The notes under the pieces are model-generated. The model did no database searches. It worked only from the letters and a program-made list of their open reading frames with translations, and was not told where the DNA came from. From contig NZ_JACNME010000007.1 in assembly GCF_014270065.1 (NCBI RefSeq), positions 80,300 through 144,299 of the forward strand: 64,000 nucleotides of DNA. Reading direction: 5' to 3'. This document shows, one piece after another, positions 23,008 through 31,629 of the stretch. The translations under genes were made by a program, and so were the position numbers. Origin of the DNA: Quadrisphaera sp. RL12-1S. GTDB lineage: Bacteria > Actinomycetota > Actinomycetes > Actinomycetales > Quadrisphaeraceae. The number at the start of each line of letters is the position of its first letter. The first letter of the stretch is position 1.

Positions 23008-25101
23008 CTACGGCCAGGTGCGCCAGACGCCCACGCCGTCACCGCGGTCCGGCGTGCTGGTGGCGGACCCGGTCGAGACCCCGCTCACGTCCCAGCGGCC
23101 CACGACGGGCCTGTCCGTGGCGGCGCCGTAGCCGAAGAGGGAGTCGGGCTGCCCGGGCGTGATGGAGTTGCGCAGCCACCACGTGCCGGCGGAGTAGACG
23201 CCGACGGTGTCCCTGCCGTCGCCGTCCCAGTCGCCGACCACGGGGGTGGCCTGCGGCCAGCCGTACTGGAAGACGGCGCCGGCCGGGCCGGGGGTGGCGG
23301 TGCCGCGCAGCCACCAGCTGTAGCCGTCGTAGACGCCGATGCCCGAGCGGCCCTTGCCGTCCCAGTCGCCGACCACGGGGCGGACGCCCTTGAACCCGTA
23401 GACGAACTTGTGGTCCGGCGGTCCGGGGGTGGCGGTGTCGCGCAGCCACCACGTGTAGGTGGCCGGGTCGTAGACGCCGATCCCGTCGGTGCCGCTGCCG
23501 GTCCAGTCTCCGCAGACGGGGACCATGGTGGAGGAGCCGTAGCTGAACGTGAGGTCCGGTCCGCTGCTGGAGGGTGACTGCTGGACGGCCCACTGGCCGG
23601 CGCTGTAGACGGCCAGCCCGTCGGTGCCGTCGCCGTCCCAGTCGCACGACAGGGCGGTGCCCCTGGGGTCGCCGAAGTAGGCGGTGCCGTCGGGTGCGCC
23701 CGGGGACGACGTGGTGCGCAGGTCCCACTCCTTCTCCGACACCAGCTGCGCGACCCTGGTGCGCAGCGACGGGAGCTGGGAGTAGAGGTTGGCCCCCGGG
23801 CAGGCGGTGGCGTTGAGGTCGCGGTGGCCGGAGATGGTGCTCACCGTCACCTGGGCCCCGGCCTGGTAGCGGATGTTGGAGCCCGACAGGCCGGCGCTCG
23901 TGAGCGTCGCCGTGCCGGTGGGGTCGGTGTGGGAGATCGCGAACTTCCAGGCGATGACGCGGGCGAGGGCGTCCATCCCCGCGCTCGTGGGGGTGGCGGT
24001 CTCGAAGTTGCCCAGCATGGACACGCCGAAGGTGTCGGTGTTGAACCCGCCGGTGTGCGCCCCGAGCACGGCCTTGTCCATGCCCCCGTAGCGGCCCTCG
24101 AAGACCTGGCCGTACTTGTCGACCAGGAAGTTGTAGCCGATGTCGCACCAGCCCTGGACCTGCGTGTGCTCGTAGTAGATGCCGCGCACGATCGCGGCGG
24201 AGTCCGCGGCGGAGTAGGAGTTGGAGCCCGCGGTGTGGTGGACGAGGGCGACCTTCGGGGTGCCGGTGTAGGTGGGCGCGCTGCAGTTCTTGAGGCGCAT
24301 CGACTCGTCGGCCCCCCACTGCGCGCGGGTGATGACGCCGGGCATCGCGCGGGTGTCGGCGCGGGCCGTGGCGGCGGGCGACGAGCCCGCCGACCTGGCC
24401 AGCCCGTCGGCGGTGGTCACCGAGGTCTTGGGGTCCACGAGGCTGGTCCGCACGTTGGTGACGGCGGCGGCGCTGCCGGCGGACGACGGCAGGGCGACCC
24501 GGACGTCGACGGCGTCGGCTCCGCCGGAGACCCACAGCGGGGTGGTGCCGCCCTTGCGGGTGGCGCGCGACAGCTCGGGGCTCCCCGGGTCGGGCGAGGA
24601 GTCCTCCACCTCGAGCGGCTGCCAGTCGGTCCACCCGGTGCCGGTGCGGACGCGGACCTCCACGCCGATGCTCGGGACCGGCGCCCCGTCCCACAGCACC
24701 GAGACCATGTTGAAGGACCGGGTGGTCTTGGGGCCCGTGGCGAGGAGCTTCACCGGCTGGTCGGGGGGCAGGGTCTGCACGCCCGCGGCCGCCAGGGCGT
24801 CGCCCTTGAGGAAGGGCGTCCTGACCGCGCCCGGGGCCAGCGGGGAGACGACCACCGGCGGCGCGTCCTCGGACGCGACCGGGCCGTCGACGGCGGGCAC
24901 GGACAGCACCTGCGCCGTGGGTGTGACGGGCGGCGGGGCAGCGGCGCCCGCCCCCGCCACCGGCACCACGCCGGCGCCGGAGGCGAGGACGGCGAGGGCT
25001 CCGCAGCGCAGCGCCCAGCGGCCGCCCCACCACCTCGCGGCCCGGCTGGTGCGCGGAGCCTCCCGCGGGGAGGGCTCGACGCTGGACGTGGGGGTCTTCA
25101 C
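23008..25101 (-). CDS. Secreted PGRP-type N-acetylmuramoyl-L-alanine amidase with repeats
   Basis: A 697-residue exported peptidoglycan amidase. An N-terminal basic region and hydrophobic signal (about 28-55) is followed by a Pro-rich part, a beta-rich domain, and the PGRP/amidase-2 domain (about 255-445): TRAQWGADES, ALVHHTAGSNSY with a zinc His, YNFLVDKYGQVFEGRYGG, and SGHRDLNATACPG with the second His and Cys. From about 470 to the end are five or six repeats, each like GDWDGDGrDgiGVY...WWLRdtatPG, resembling VCBS/FG-GAP-like beta repeats. They probably bind the envelope. The neighbouring SpoIID protein carries the same repeats. ATG follows a GAGGAGAAGC-type site. Confidence 0.92.
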   Translation of the reverse strand: MKTPTSSVEPSPREAPRTSRAARWWGGRWALRCGALAVLASGAGVVPVAGAGAAAPPPVTPTAQVLSVPAVDGPVASEDAPPVVVSPLAPGAVRTPFLKGDALAAAGVQTLPPDQPVKLLATGPKTTRSFNMVSVLWDGAPVPSIGVEVRVRTGTGWTDWQPLEVEDSSPDPGSPELSRATRKGGTTPLWVSGGADAVDVRVALPSSAGSAAAVTNVRTSLVDPKTSVTTADGLARSAGSSPAATARADTRAMPGVITRAQWGADESMRLKNCSAPTYTGTPKVALVHHTAGSNSYSAADSAAIVRGIYYEHTQVQGWCDIGYNFLVDKYGQVFEGRYGGMDKAVLGAHTGGFNTDTFGVSMLGNFETATPTSAGMDALARVIAWKFAISHTDPTGTATLTSAGLSGSNIRYQAGAQVTVSTISGHRDLNATACPGANLYSQLPSLRTRVAQLVSEKEWDLRTTSSPGAPDGTAYFGDPRGTALSCDWDGDGTDGLAVYSAGQWAVQQSPSSSGPDLTFSYGSSTMVPVCGDWTGSGTDGIGVYDPATYTWWLRDTATPGPPDHKFVYGFKGVRPVVGDWDGKGRSGIGVYDGYSWWLRGTATPGPAGAVFQYGWPQATPVVGDWDGDGRDTVGVYSAGTWWLRNSITPGQPDSLFGYGAATDRPVVGRWDVSGVSTGSATSTPDRGDGVGVWRTWP

Positions 25102-25249
25102 AGGTGCTTCTCCTCGCGCTCGGCCGCCCCGTCAGCGGACGGGCGACCGGTCGTCTCGGTCGGCGGGTGGGATCTGTCGGATGGGTGCGCGGGCGGGTCC
25201 GCCAGGCAGGGCGGGCCCGTCCGGCGGGAGGACGCGCGGGTCTGGCGCG

Positions 25250-27283
25250 TCAGACGCTCGGGCGGGTGATGCCGGCGCCGTCGGAGCCGGTCGTCCAGCG
25301 GCCGGGCACCGGGGCGTCTCCGGGCACCCCGTAGTCGAACAGCCGCTGCGGGTCACCCGGTGACACCGTGTCACGGAGCATCCACCGTCCGTCGGAGAAC
25401 ACGCCGATACCAGACGTGCCGCTCCCCGCCCAGTCACCGGTCACCGGCGTGGCGCCCTTCCACCCGTACTGGACGGTGGTGTCGGGCCGGCCCGGGGTCG
25501 CGGTGTTCCGGAGCATCCACGTGCCGGCGTAGTAGACGCCGATGGAGTCCTTGCCGTCGCCGTCCCAGTCGCCCACCACGGGCAGGGCGGCGGACCAGCC
25601 GTACTGGAACTTGACCTCGGGGTTGCCGCCGGTGAAGGAGTTGCGCAGGTACCAGGTGCCGGTGCGGGTGTCGTAGACGCCGATGCCGTCCTTGCCGTCG
25701 CCGTCCCAGTCACCGCACACCGGCAGCATCCAGGCGGCGCCGTAGGAGACCGTCGCGTCGGCGGCTGCCACGGCGCTCGGGTCGGGGGCGGAGGCGTCGT
25801 CGCGCTTGGTCCACACGCCGTTGCGGTACGTGGTCAGCCCGTCGCGGCCGGAGCCGTCGAAGTCGCACGCCAGGGTGGTGTCCTTCGGACCGCCGAAGCG
25901 GGAGGTGAGCGCCGGGTCGCCACCGTCGGTGCTGCCGCGCAGCATCCAGACCTGCGTGGAGGGCGCCACCACGGAGAACCAGTCCGAGCGCAGCCCCAGG
26001 CGGCTGCGCACGTCGTTGCCGGTGGTCTTCACGGTGCCGGAGCTGCCCGTGACCACCACCGTGGTGGCGCGTCCGCCGTCGGCCCCGAGGCCGTTGCGGC
26101 CGGTCACCTGCATGCTCGAGAAGGTGCCGATCTGCGGCCAGGCGCGGCTGACGGTCGGGCCGTCGATCGTGACCTTCCAGTCGTGGTACGGCGAGCGGGA
26201 GTCCCCGGCGTCCTCCACGGCCGGGAAGGCCCCGCCCGCGGTCCAGCCGCCCGTGGAAGAGCTGAACTCGGTGCGCACCACCGCGCCCTTGGAGTCCAGG
26301 CGCACCACGCCGGCGGTGCTGCGGATGGCCGTGTCCGTGCGGCGGTCCTCGCGGCCCGCGCCGCCGTAGACCTGGCAGGAGGTGGTGTCGCAGGTCTGGG
26401 CGTAGCTGTAGCGGCCCTCCGAGCGGGAGTAGGACCGGGCCGCGACGGCCTGGGCCTCCAGCGCGGCCATGCCGGCGCCACCGGCGGCGTCGCCCCAGGA
26501 GGCCGGGGACTCCGAGGGCACCACGCCGCGCAGGTACTGCTCGATGGGCACGAAGTTGACGAGGTGGGAGGCGCCGGTGCTGTCGACCACCGGGCGGAAG
26601 TTGCCGCGGTAGGTGGCGCCGGTGCCGCAGACGGTGAACATCCTGGAGCGGTCGTCACCCGGGTCGCCGGCGAGCCAGACCGCCGGACTGGCGCCCACGT
26701 CCACCGGGGCTGCCGAGGCCCCGGAGGGCGACGCCGAGGGGGACGGACCGGCCGTCGCGGCGCAGCCGCCGGCGACCGTGGTGAGCGCCCAGGTGCCGCC
26801 GGTGCGGGTGAAGCGGGCCGCGGTGCCCCCGGGCACCGCCGTGCCGGCCACGTAGTAGTCGGCCCCGGAGACCAGCGTGATGGTGGAGGCGCCGTCCAGC
26901 GCCATGAGCCGGACGGAGACCTCGTCGTTGCGGATGGTGCCGGCGGTGGTGCCGCCGTAGTAGTGGTCGAGGATCCTCGCGGAGCTCCAGCCCTGGTCCA
27001 CGGAGTACCCGTAGGAACCCCACTGGCTCAGGCCGCGGCCGTGCCCGTAGCCGTGCCCGGTGAGGACCAGCTGGCTGGTGTCGGCCTGCGCGGCCCCTCC
27101 TCGCACCAGCTGCGCGCCGCCGGCGCCGGCGGCCACCACGGCCAGCAGCGCGGCCGGCTTGTGCCACCAGCGCCCGCGCCGGTGGCGCGCACCCCCGTCC
27201 GCTGCCTGCGCGCCTGCGGCGCGCTCGGGAGCGCGGCGGGCGTGGCGGGGGGCGGGCTGGGCGTCTCGGGCGTGGTGGTGCAC
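25250..27283 (-). CDS. Secreted SpoIID/LytB-domain protein with repeats
   Basis: About 677 residues. A basic start and hydrophobic export helix (near 43-65) lead to a SpoIID/LytB domain (about 70-430) with LTGHGYGHGRGLSQWGSYGY, VNFVPIEQYLRGVVPSESPASWG, AALEAQAVAARSYS and a TAIRSTAGVV...EFSSSTGGWT segment. SpoIID proteins are lytic transglycosylases acting on glycan strands without stem peptides, which fits with the amidase next door. From about 445 on are the same DWDGDGKDgIGVY...MLRNtatPG repeats. GAGG lies eight bases before the GTG at 27283; GTG 27292 is an alternative. An Ala/Pro/Ser linker (about 180-200) interrupts the domain. Confidence 0.9.
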   Translation of the reverse strand: MHHHARDAQPAPRHARRAPERAAGAQAADGGARHRRGRWWHKPAALLAVVAAGAGGAQLVRGGAAQADTSQLVLTGHGYGHGRGLSQWGSYGYSVDQGWSSARILDHYYGGTTAGTIRNDEVSVRLMALDGASTITLVSGADYYVAGTAVPGGTAARFTRTGGTWALTTVAGGCAATAGPSPSASPSGASAAPVDVGASPAVWLAGDPGDDRSRMFTVCGTGATYRGNFRPVVDSTGASHLVNFVPIEQYLRGVVPSESPASWGDAAGGAGMAALEAQAVAARSYSRSEGRYSYAQTCDTTSCQVYGGAGREDRRTDTAIRSTAGVVRLDSKGAVVRTEFSSSTGGWTAGGAFPAVEDAGDSRSPYHDWKVTIDGPTVSRAWPQIGTFSSMQVTGRNGLGADGGRATTVVVTGSSGTVKTTGNDVRSRLGLRSDWFSVVAPSTQVWMLRGSTDGGDPALTSRFGGPKDTTLACDFDGSGRDGLTTYRNGVWTKRDDASAPDPSAVAAADATVSYGAAWMLPVCGDWDGDGKDGIGVYDTRTGTWYLRNSFTGGNPEVKFQYGWSAALPVVGDWDGDGKDSIGVYYAGTWMLRNTATPGRPDTTVQYGWKGATPVTGDWAGSGTSGIGVFSDGRWMLRDTVSPGDPQRLFDYGVPGDAPVPGRWTTGSDGAGITRPSV

Positions 27284-27409
27284 AGGTATCACCTCGGCAG
27301 GTCCGGGGGCAGCCTTGACCGCCGTCGACGTCGGGGCGCGTCGTCCGTCCGGGCGACCGGCCGACGCAGGCCCACCGGCCGGTCGGGGGACCGGGCTCGC
27401 CTCACCGGG

Positions 27410-27415
27410 TACTGT
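27410..27415 (+). promoter_or_regulatory. -10 box TACTGT for PAP2 - DPPR synthase unit
   Basis: TACTGT lies eight bases before the GTG at 27424, and no ribosome-binding site is seen between them. Confidence 0.5.
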
Positions 27416-27423
27416 CCCAGGAC

Positions 27424-27978
27424 GTGACGTCCAGCGGTGCGCTTTCGCTCAGAGGCGCCGAGACCTCCCTGCTCGTGACCCTCCAGCGGAGGACGCAGCA
27501 GCCGGTCGTGGTGGCGGCCGCCACGCAGCTGGGGCGCTTCGGCGACCACGCGGCCGGGTGGCTGGTCATCGGCGCCGCCGGCTGGCTGCTCGACGCGCCC
27601 CGCCGCCCGCAGTGGGCGCGGGCGCTGGTGTCCGTGCTCGGCGCGCACGCGGCCACCGTCGTCCTCAAGCGGGTGGTGCGGCGCCTGCGCCCCGGCACCG
27701 ACGGCTCCCCCGGCGACGCCGCCGTGCAGGTGCGCTCCACCTCGCCCTCACGGCTGAGCTTCCCCTCCTCCCACGCCGCCTCGACGACGGCGGCGGCGCT
27801 GGCCTACGGGCGGCTGCTGCGCCTGCCGCTGGCCCCCGTCGTCGTCCCCGCGCAGGGGGTGTCGCGCGTGCTGCTGGGGCTGCACTTCCCCACCGACGTG
27901 CTGGTCGGGGCCCTGACGGGCGTGGTCACCGACCGGCTGGTCGCCTCCCGGGGCGCGGCGACGGGCGGCCGGCGGTGA
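27424..27978 (+). CDS. PAP2 phosphatase, probable DPPR phosphatase
   Basis: A 184-residue membrane phosphatase. PAP2 motifs are present: KRVVRRLRPG, FPSSHAASTTAAALAYG and SRVLLGLHFPTDVLVG. It overlaps by 4 bp (GTGA) with a UbiA-type DPPR synthase, the same pairing as Rv3807c-Rv3806c in mycobacteria. By that analogy it would remove the 5-phosphate from decaprenylphosphoryl-5-phosphoribose, giving decaprenyl-phospho-ribose, the precursor of decaprenyl-phospho-arabinose. Substrate is inferred from linkage. Confidence 0.85.
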   Translation: MTSSGALSLRGAETSLLVTLQRRTQQPVVVAAATQLGRFGDHAAGWLVIGAAGWLLDAPRRPQWARALVSVLGAHAATVVLKRVVRRLRPGTDGSPGDAAVQVRSTSPSRLSFPSSHAASTTAAALAYGRLLRLPLAPVVVPAQGVSRVLLGLHFPTDVLVGALTGVVTDRLVASRGAATGGRR

Positions 27979-28910
27979 GCTCGGGGGTGGACACCCCGGT
28001 CCGCCGCACGCCGCAGGGCGCGGCGCTCGGCGTGCTGCGCACCATGCGGCCCCGCCAGTGGGTCAAGAACGTGCTGGTGGGCGCGGCGCCGCTGTCGGCG
28101 GGGCTGGTCACCGACGCCGGCGTGGTCCTCACCACGGTCTACGCGTTCGTGAGCTTCTGCCTGGCGGCCTCCGCCGTGTACCTGCTCAACGACACCCTCG
28201 ACGTCGAGGCCGACCGCGCGCACCCCACCAAGCGGAACCGCCCCATCGCCGCCGGCGTGGTGCCGGTGCCGGCGGCCGGGGCCACCGCGGTGGTGCTGGC
28301 ACTGGCCTCCCTGGGGGTCGCGGCGCTGGCGTCGTGGCAGCTGGTGGTGCTCATGGCCGTCTACCTCGCGGTGCAGGTGGCGTACTGCGTGCGCCTCAAG
28401 CACGAGCCGGTCCTCGACATCGCCATCGTCGCCTCGGGGTTCCTGCTGCGCGCCATCGCCGGCGGCGTGGCCAGCGGCATCGAGCTGTCGCAGTGGTTCC
28501 TGCTGGTCACGGCGTTCGGGTCGCTGTTCATGGTGTCCGGCAAGCGGTACAGCGAGATGAAGCTCGCCGAGGCCGCCGGCGGCACCACCCGGGCGTCGCT
28601 GCTGCGGTACTCCCAGAGCTACCTGCGGTTCGTGTGGAGCCTGGCGGCCAGCGTCATGGTCACCGCGTACGCGCTGTGGGCCTTCGAGATCCGCGAGGGG
28701 GACCCCACCACGGTCTCGGCGGGCGGCTCGACCTGGTCGGCCATCTCCATCGTGCCGTTCGTGCTGGCGGTGCTGCGGTACGCGGTGGACGTGGACGGCG
28801 GCCGCGCGGGCGCCCCGGAGGACATCGCCCTGCGCGACCGGGTGCTGCAGGTCGTGGCCCTGGCGTGGGTCGCGAGCTTCGCCCTCGGGGTCTACCTCCC
28901 CCTGCGCTGA
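27975..28910 (+). CDS. Decaprenyl-phosphate phosphoribosyltransferase (DPPR synthase)
   Basis: UbiA-superfamily membrane enzyme, 311 residues, about nine helices. It transfers phosphoribose from PRPP to polyprenyl phosphate, the first committed step towards the arabinose donor. Motifs: MRPRQWVKNVLV, YLLNDTLDVEADRAHPTKRNRPIAAG (the Asp-rich NDxxDxxxD site), and LDIAIVASGFLLRAIAGG with MVSGKRYSEMKLAEA. The set is distinctive for Rv3806c homologues. The GTG start overlaps the PAP2 stop. A dispersed repeat element follows its stop codon. Confidence 0.92.
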   Translation: MSSGVDTPVRRTPQGAALGVLRTMRPRQWVKNVLVGAAPLSAGLVTDAGVVLTTVYAFVSFCLAASAVYLLNDTLDVEADRAHPTKRNRPIAAGVVPVPAAGATAVVLALASLGVAALASWQLVVLMAVYLAVQVAYCVRLKHEPVLDIAIVASGFLLRAIAGGVASGIELSQWFLLVTAFGSLFMVSGKRYSEMKLAEAAGGTTRASLLRYSQSYLRFVWSLAASVMVTAYALWAFEIREGDPTTVSAGGSTWSAISIVPFVLAVLRYAVDVDGGRAGAPEDIALRDRVLQVVALAWVASFALGVYLPLR

Positions 28911-28933
28911 CCTCCCTCCGGGGTGCTCCGGAG

Positions 28934-28948
28934 GTCCATGATCACGGG
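28934..28948. repeat. Dispersed CCATGATCACGG element
   Basis: A single copy in the 45-bp gap between the convergent DPPR synthase and GT4 genes. Its core is the reverse complement of the elements at 16562 and 58423. The copy here may serve as part of a short terminator, but no second arm is present. Confidence 0.7.
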
Positions 28949-28955
28949 CGGCCCG

Positions 28956-30152
28956 TCAGCGGCGGGCGGCGGCCCGGGCGGCGTCGAAGACGCGCTCGTA
29001 GGAGTCGACCGTGAGCTCCACGCCGTAGTGCTGGCGCGCTCGCTCCGCCAGGGCGGGCCTGTCGATGGTCCCCGCCACGTGCTGGTCGCGCAGCTGGGCG
29101 AGCCCGCGGGTGATGGCGGCGGCGTCCTTGGGGGCCACGATGACGCCCTCCCCCACCCGCTGCACCGGCACGCGCACGCCCGGCAGGTCGCTGGCCAGCG
29201 CGGGGACGCCCAGCATCATGGCCTCCACCTGCACGATGCCGAACGCCTCGAAGGCGTTGACCGACGGCAGCGCGAACGCGTCGATCGAGGCGTACAGGTC
29301 GGGCAGCGCGTCGTCGGGGACGAAGCCGAGCACGCGGATCCTGTCGTCGCCGCCGATGGCGTCGCGGACGGCGTCGATGACGCTGCCGCCGGCGATCTTG
29401 GCGAAGTCTCCGGCGATGATGAGGCGGGCGTCGTCGTCGTCGAGGGCCCGGAAGCCCTCCACCAGCCACGGCACGCCCTTCTCCTCCACGATCCGGCCGA
29501 GGAAGCCCACGTGGAAGCCGCTCCCGTCGCGGAAGCGGGGGGCGCCGCCGGACCTGTCGTGGCAGGCGGCGGGGATGCCCTCCACCTTGCCGCGCATGGA
29601 CGCGAACAGGCGGCTGTGCTCGGCGTAGTCGATCGAGGTGGTGCAGACCGTGGTGGCCAGGCGCATCGCCACCCGCGAGGAGGCGTCCACGACGACCTTC
29701 TGCACCTCCCCGGCGAGGCCGGGCGGCAGGTCGACGTCGCACTGGTAGGTCAGGACGACGGGCGCGCCCGCCCCGCGGGCGGCAGCGGCCAGCACGCCGG
29801 CCTCGAGCAGCGGCAGGTGGAGGTTGACCACGCCGGCGCCCTTCGACGCCGCCGCCAGCCACACCGGCAGCGCCGGGGCGATGGTGCCCTTGCCGACCCG
29901 GGCCACGACCGGCGCGCGCAGCACCCGGACGCCGTTGACCCACTCCTCGACGGGCAGCGCGTCGTCGTGGCGGGTGGTCATCACCGTCACGGAGCGGCCG
30001 CGGCGCACGAGGCCCTCGGCGACGTCGCGGGCGGCGTTGGTCAGGCCGGAGACGTACGGCGTGTAGTACGTGAGCCCCATGACGACGTCCGGCGGGCGCG
30101 TCCCCGCGGGAGCGGGCGGCGGCGTCACGGAGGGTCGGGTCGAACGAGGCAC
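28956..30152 (-). CDS. Family 4 glycosyltransferase
   Basis: A 398-residue retaining GT-B enzyme. N-terminal GLTYYTPYVSGLTNAARDVAEGL is the acceptor-side opening; C-terminal VGFLGRIVEEKGVPWLVEGF and SVNAFEAFGIVQVEAMMLGVPALASDLPGV contain the E-x7-E donor-binding motif typical of GT4. It is cytosolic or peripheral. It is one gene downstream of a flippase and next to arabinan precursor genes, so it probably builds a lipid-linked envelope glycan. Donor and acceptor cannot be told. The start follows the flippase stop by nine bases. Confidence 0.85.
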   Translation of the reverse strand: MPRSTRPSVTPPPAPAGTRPPDVVMGLTYYTPYVSGLTNAARDVAEGLVRRGRSVTVMTTRHDDALPVEEWVNGVRVLRAPVVARVGKGTIAPALPVWLAAASKGAGVVNLHLPLLEAGVLAAAARGAGAPVVLTYQCDVDLPPGLAGEVQKVVVDASSRVAMRLATTVCTTSIDYAEHSRLFASMRGKVEGIPAACHDRSGGAPRFRDGSGFHVGFLGRIVEEKGVPWLVEGFRALDDDDARLIIAGDFAKIAGGSVIDAVRDAIGGDDRIRVLGFVPDDALPDLYASIDAFALPSVNAFEAFGIVQVEAMMLGVPALASDLPGVRVPVQRVGEGVIVAPKDAAAITRGLAQLRDQHVAGTIDRPALAERARQHYGVELTVDSYERVFDAARAAARR

Positions 30153-30161
30153 TGGTGAACG

Positions 30162-31484
30162 CTAGCGGCTGTCGCCGGTGGCGCCCTGCGGGCGCTGCAC
30201 GAGCACGAGCACCGAGAGCAGCCAGGCCGCCGCCGACCCCGCGGTGAACCCGCCGGCCACCCCCCAGGAGGCGCCGACGCCCAGCCCGAGCTGGACCACC
30301 GCGATCCACGCCGCGGCCACGACCAGGCCCGCCCCCCAGCAGGTGAGCACCGCGCGCTCCCGGCCGGTGGCGACCAGCGCCTGCGTCCCGACCACCAGGC
30401 CGGCGTGGACGAGGCAGCCGCCCACCATGAGCGCCATGAGCCCGGCGGGCACCCCCAGGCCCCCGCCGGTGAAGACGTCCATGGCGGGCCCCGACAGGAG
30501 CGCCCCGGCCCCCGCGCCCAGGAGCGCGAGTCCCACCACGGCCGCGGAGAACTGCACCATCCGCACCCGCAGCTCGTGCAGGCGTCCCTCGGCCACCATC
30601 CTCGTGAGCGGGGGCACCAGCACCGCCTGGGCGGGGACGACGACGAACAGCGGCGCCCGGGCGAGGGTGAACGCCGCTGCGTAGGCGGCCAGGACGGCGT
30701 CGTCCGTGCGCTCCAGCCCGACGACGATCGGCCCGGCGTTGAGCAGCAGCTGCCCGGCGACACTGGCGCCGAGCAGCGTCAGCACCGCCCGCGTCATGCT
30801 CCGCGGTGCACCGACGGCGGCCGACCCCGTGCGCGGGTGCTCGCGGGCCAGACCCAGGTCTCCGACGTCGTGGAGGTCCGTCGGTGCGGCCGCCGCCCCC
30901 GAGCGCCGACGCCGTACGGCCAGCAGCAGACCGACGTGGGCGAGGAGAGCGCTGCCCACCACGAACGCCGCGAACAGCCACGCCGGCGGCTGGAAGACCA
31001 GCACGGTGACGAGCGTCGCGGCGAGCCCCCGCAGCGCGGCGTCAGCGGCCAGCGCCCCGGCGTACGGGCCCAGCCGTCCCCGGCCCAGGGCGAGCCCACG
31101 GGCCGCGTACTGGAGGGCGCTGACAGCGGAGAGGACGACGAGGGCCGTCGCCACCCAGGTCCGGGTGCCTGCGTCGTCGCCCAGCAGCGGGGAGGCCAGC
31201 AGCACGCCGGCCACGGCGACCGCCAGCAGGACCAACGCGGGGCGCACGGCAGCAGCACCGCGCAGCCGCCCCTCGGCCGCAGCCCGCGACACCACCTGCT
31301 CCAGCGGCAGGAAGACGCCGAAGCTGACGATCAGCGCGCCGTACCAGAAGACGTTGAAGTCGGCCTGCTGCGCCTGGGTGGTGGATCCGTGGAACACGGC
31401 GGCGTTCAGCAGGAGGGTGAAGACGGCGGCGGCGGCGGTGGCCACCGCCACGCCGAGGAAGCCGCCGCGCACGAGCGGCCACAC
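30162..31484 (-). CDS. Polysaccharide flippase-like membrane protein
   Basis: About 440 residues with roughly 12 transmembrane helices, resembling Wzx / MVF-type lipid-linked oligosaccharide flippases. Recognisable regions are the N-terminal helix pair with NVFWYGALIVSFGVFLPLEQVVSRAAAEGR and a second half beginning ASVAGQLLLNAGPIVVG, the typical internal pseudo-repeat. I chose the GTG at 31484; the frame runs open far upstream antisense to emb, so the exact start is uncertain. It is divergent from emb and co-directional with the GT4 gene. Confidence 0.72.
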   Translation of the reverse strand: MWPLVRGGFLGVAVATAAAAVFTLLLNAAVFHGSTTQAQQADFNVFWYGALIVSFGVFLPLEQVVSRAAAEGRLRGAAAVRPALVLLAVAVAGVLLASPLLGDDAGTRTWVATALVVLSAVSALQYAARGLALGRGRLGPYAGALAADAALRGLAATLVTVLVFQPPAWLFAAFVVGSALLAHVGLLLAVRRRRSGAAAAPTDLHDVGDLGLAREHPRTGSAAVGAPRSMTRAVLTLLGASVAGQLLLNAGPIVVGLERTDDAVLAAYAAAFTLARAPLFVVVPAQAVLVPPLTRMVAEGRLHELRVRMVQFSAAVVGLALLGAGAGALLSGPAMDVFTGGGLGVPAGLMALMVGGCLVHAGLVVGTQALVATGRERAVLTCWGAGLVVAAAWIAVVQLGLGVGASWGVAGGFTAGSAAAWLLSVLVLVQRPQGATGDSR

Positions 31485-31567
31485 TACGGGCCGGGCGCCC
31501 GCGGCAGCGGTGCGCGCACGCCGCGCGGGTCCAGCCGCGCCTGGACCGGGCTCTCGGCAACTCCCGT

Positions 31568-31573
31568 TACGGT
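31568..31573 (+). promoter_or_regulatory. Candidate -10 box TACGGT for emb
   Basis: TACGGT in the divergent flippase/emb gap. The nearest plausible emb start (31630) would leave a leader of about 50 nt, so this promoter is not leaderless. Confidence 0.4.
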
Positions 31574-31629
31574 GGCGGCTGCGAAGCACAGCACCGAGCG
31601 CCCCGACGGCGCCGGAGACCGGCGGGAGC

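Noticed and set aside
30706-31629. Long N-terminal extension of the Emb protein
   Set aside because: The open frame lies opposite the flippase gene and its translation is Arg/Ser/Ala-rich noise; homology begins after about 31630.
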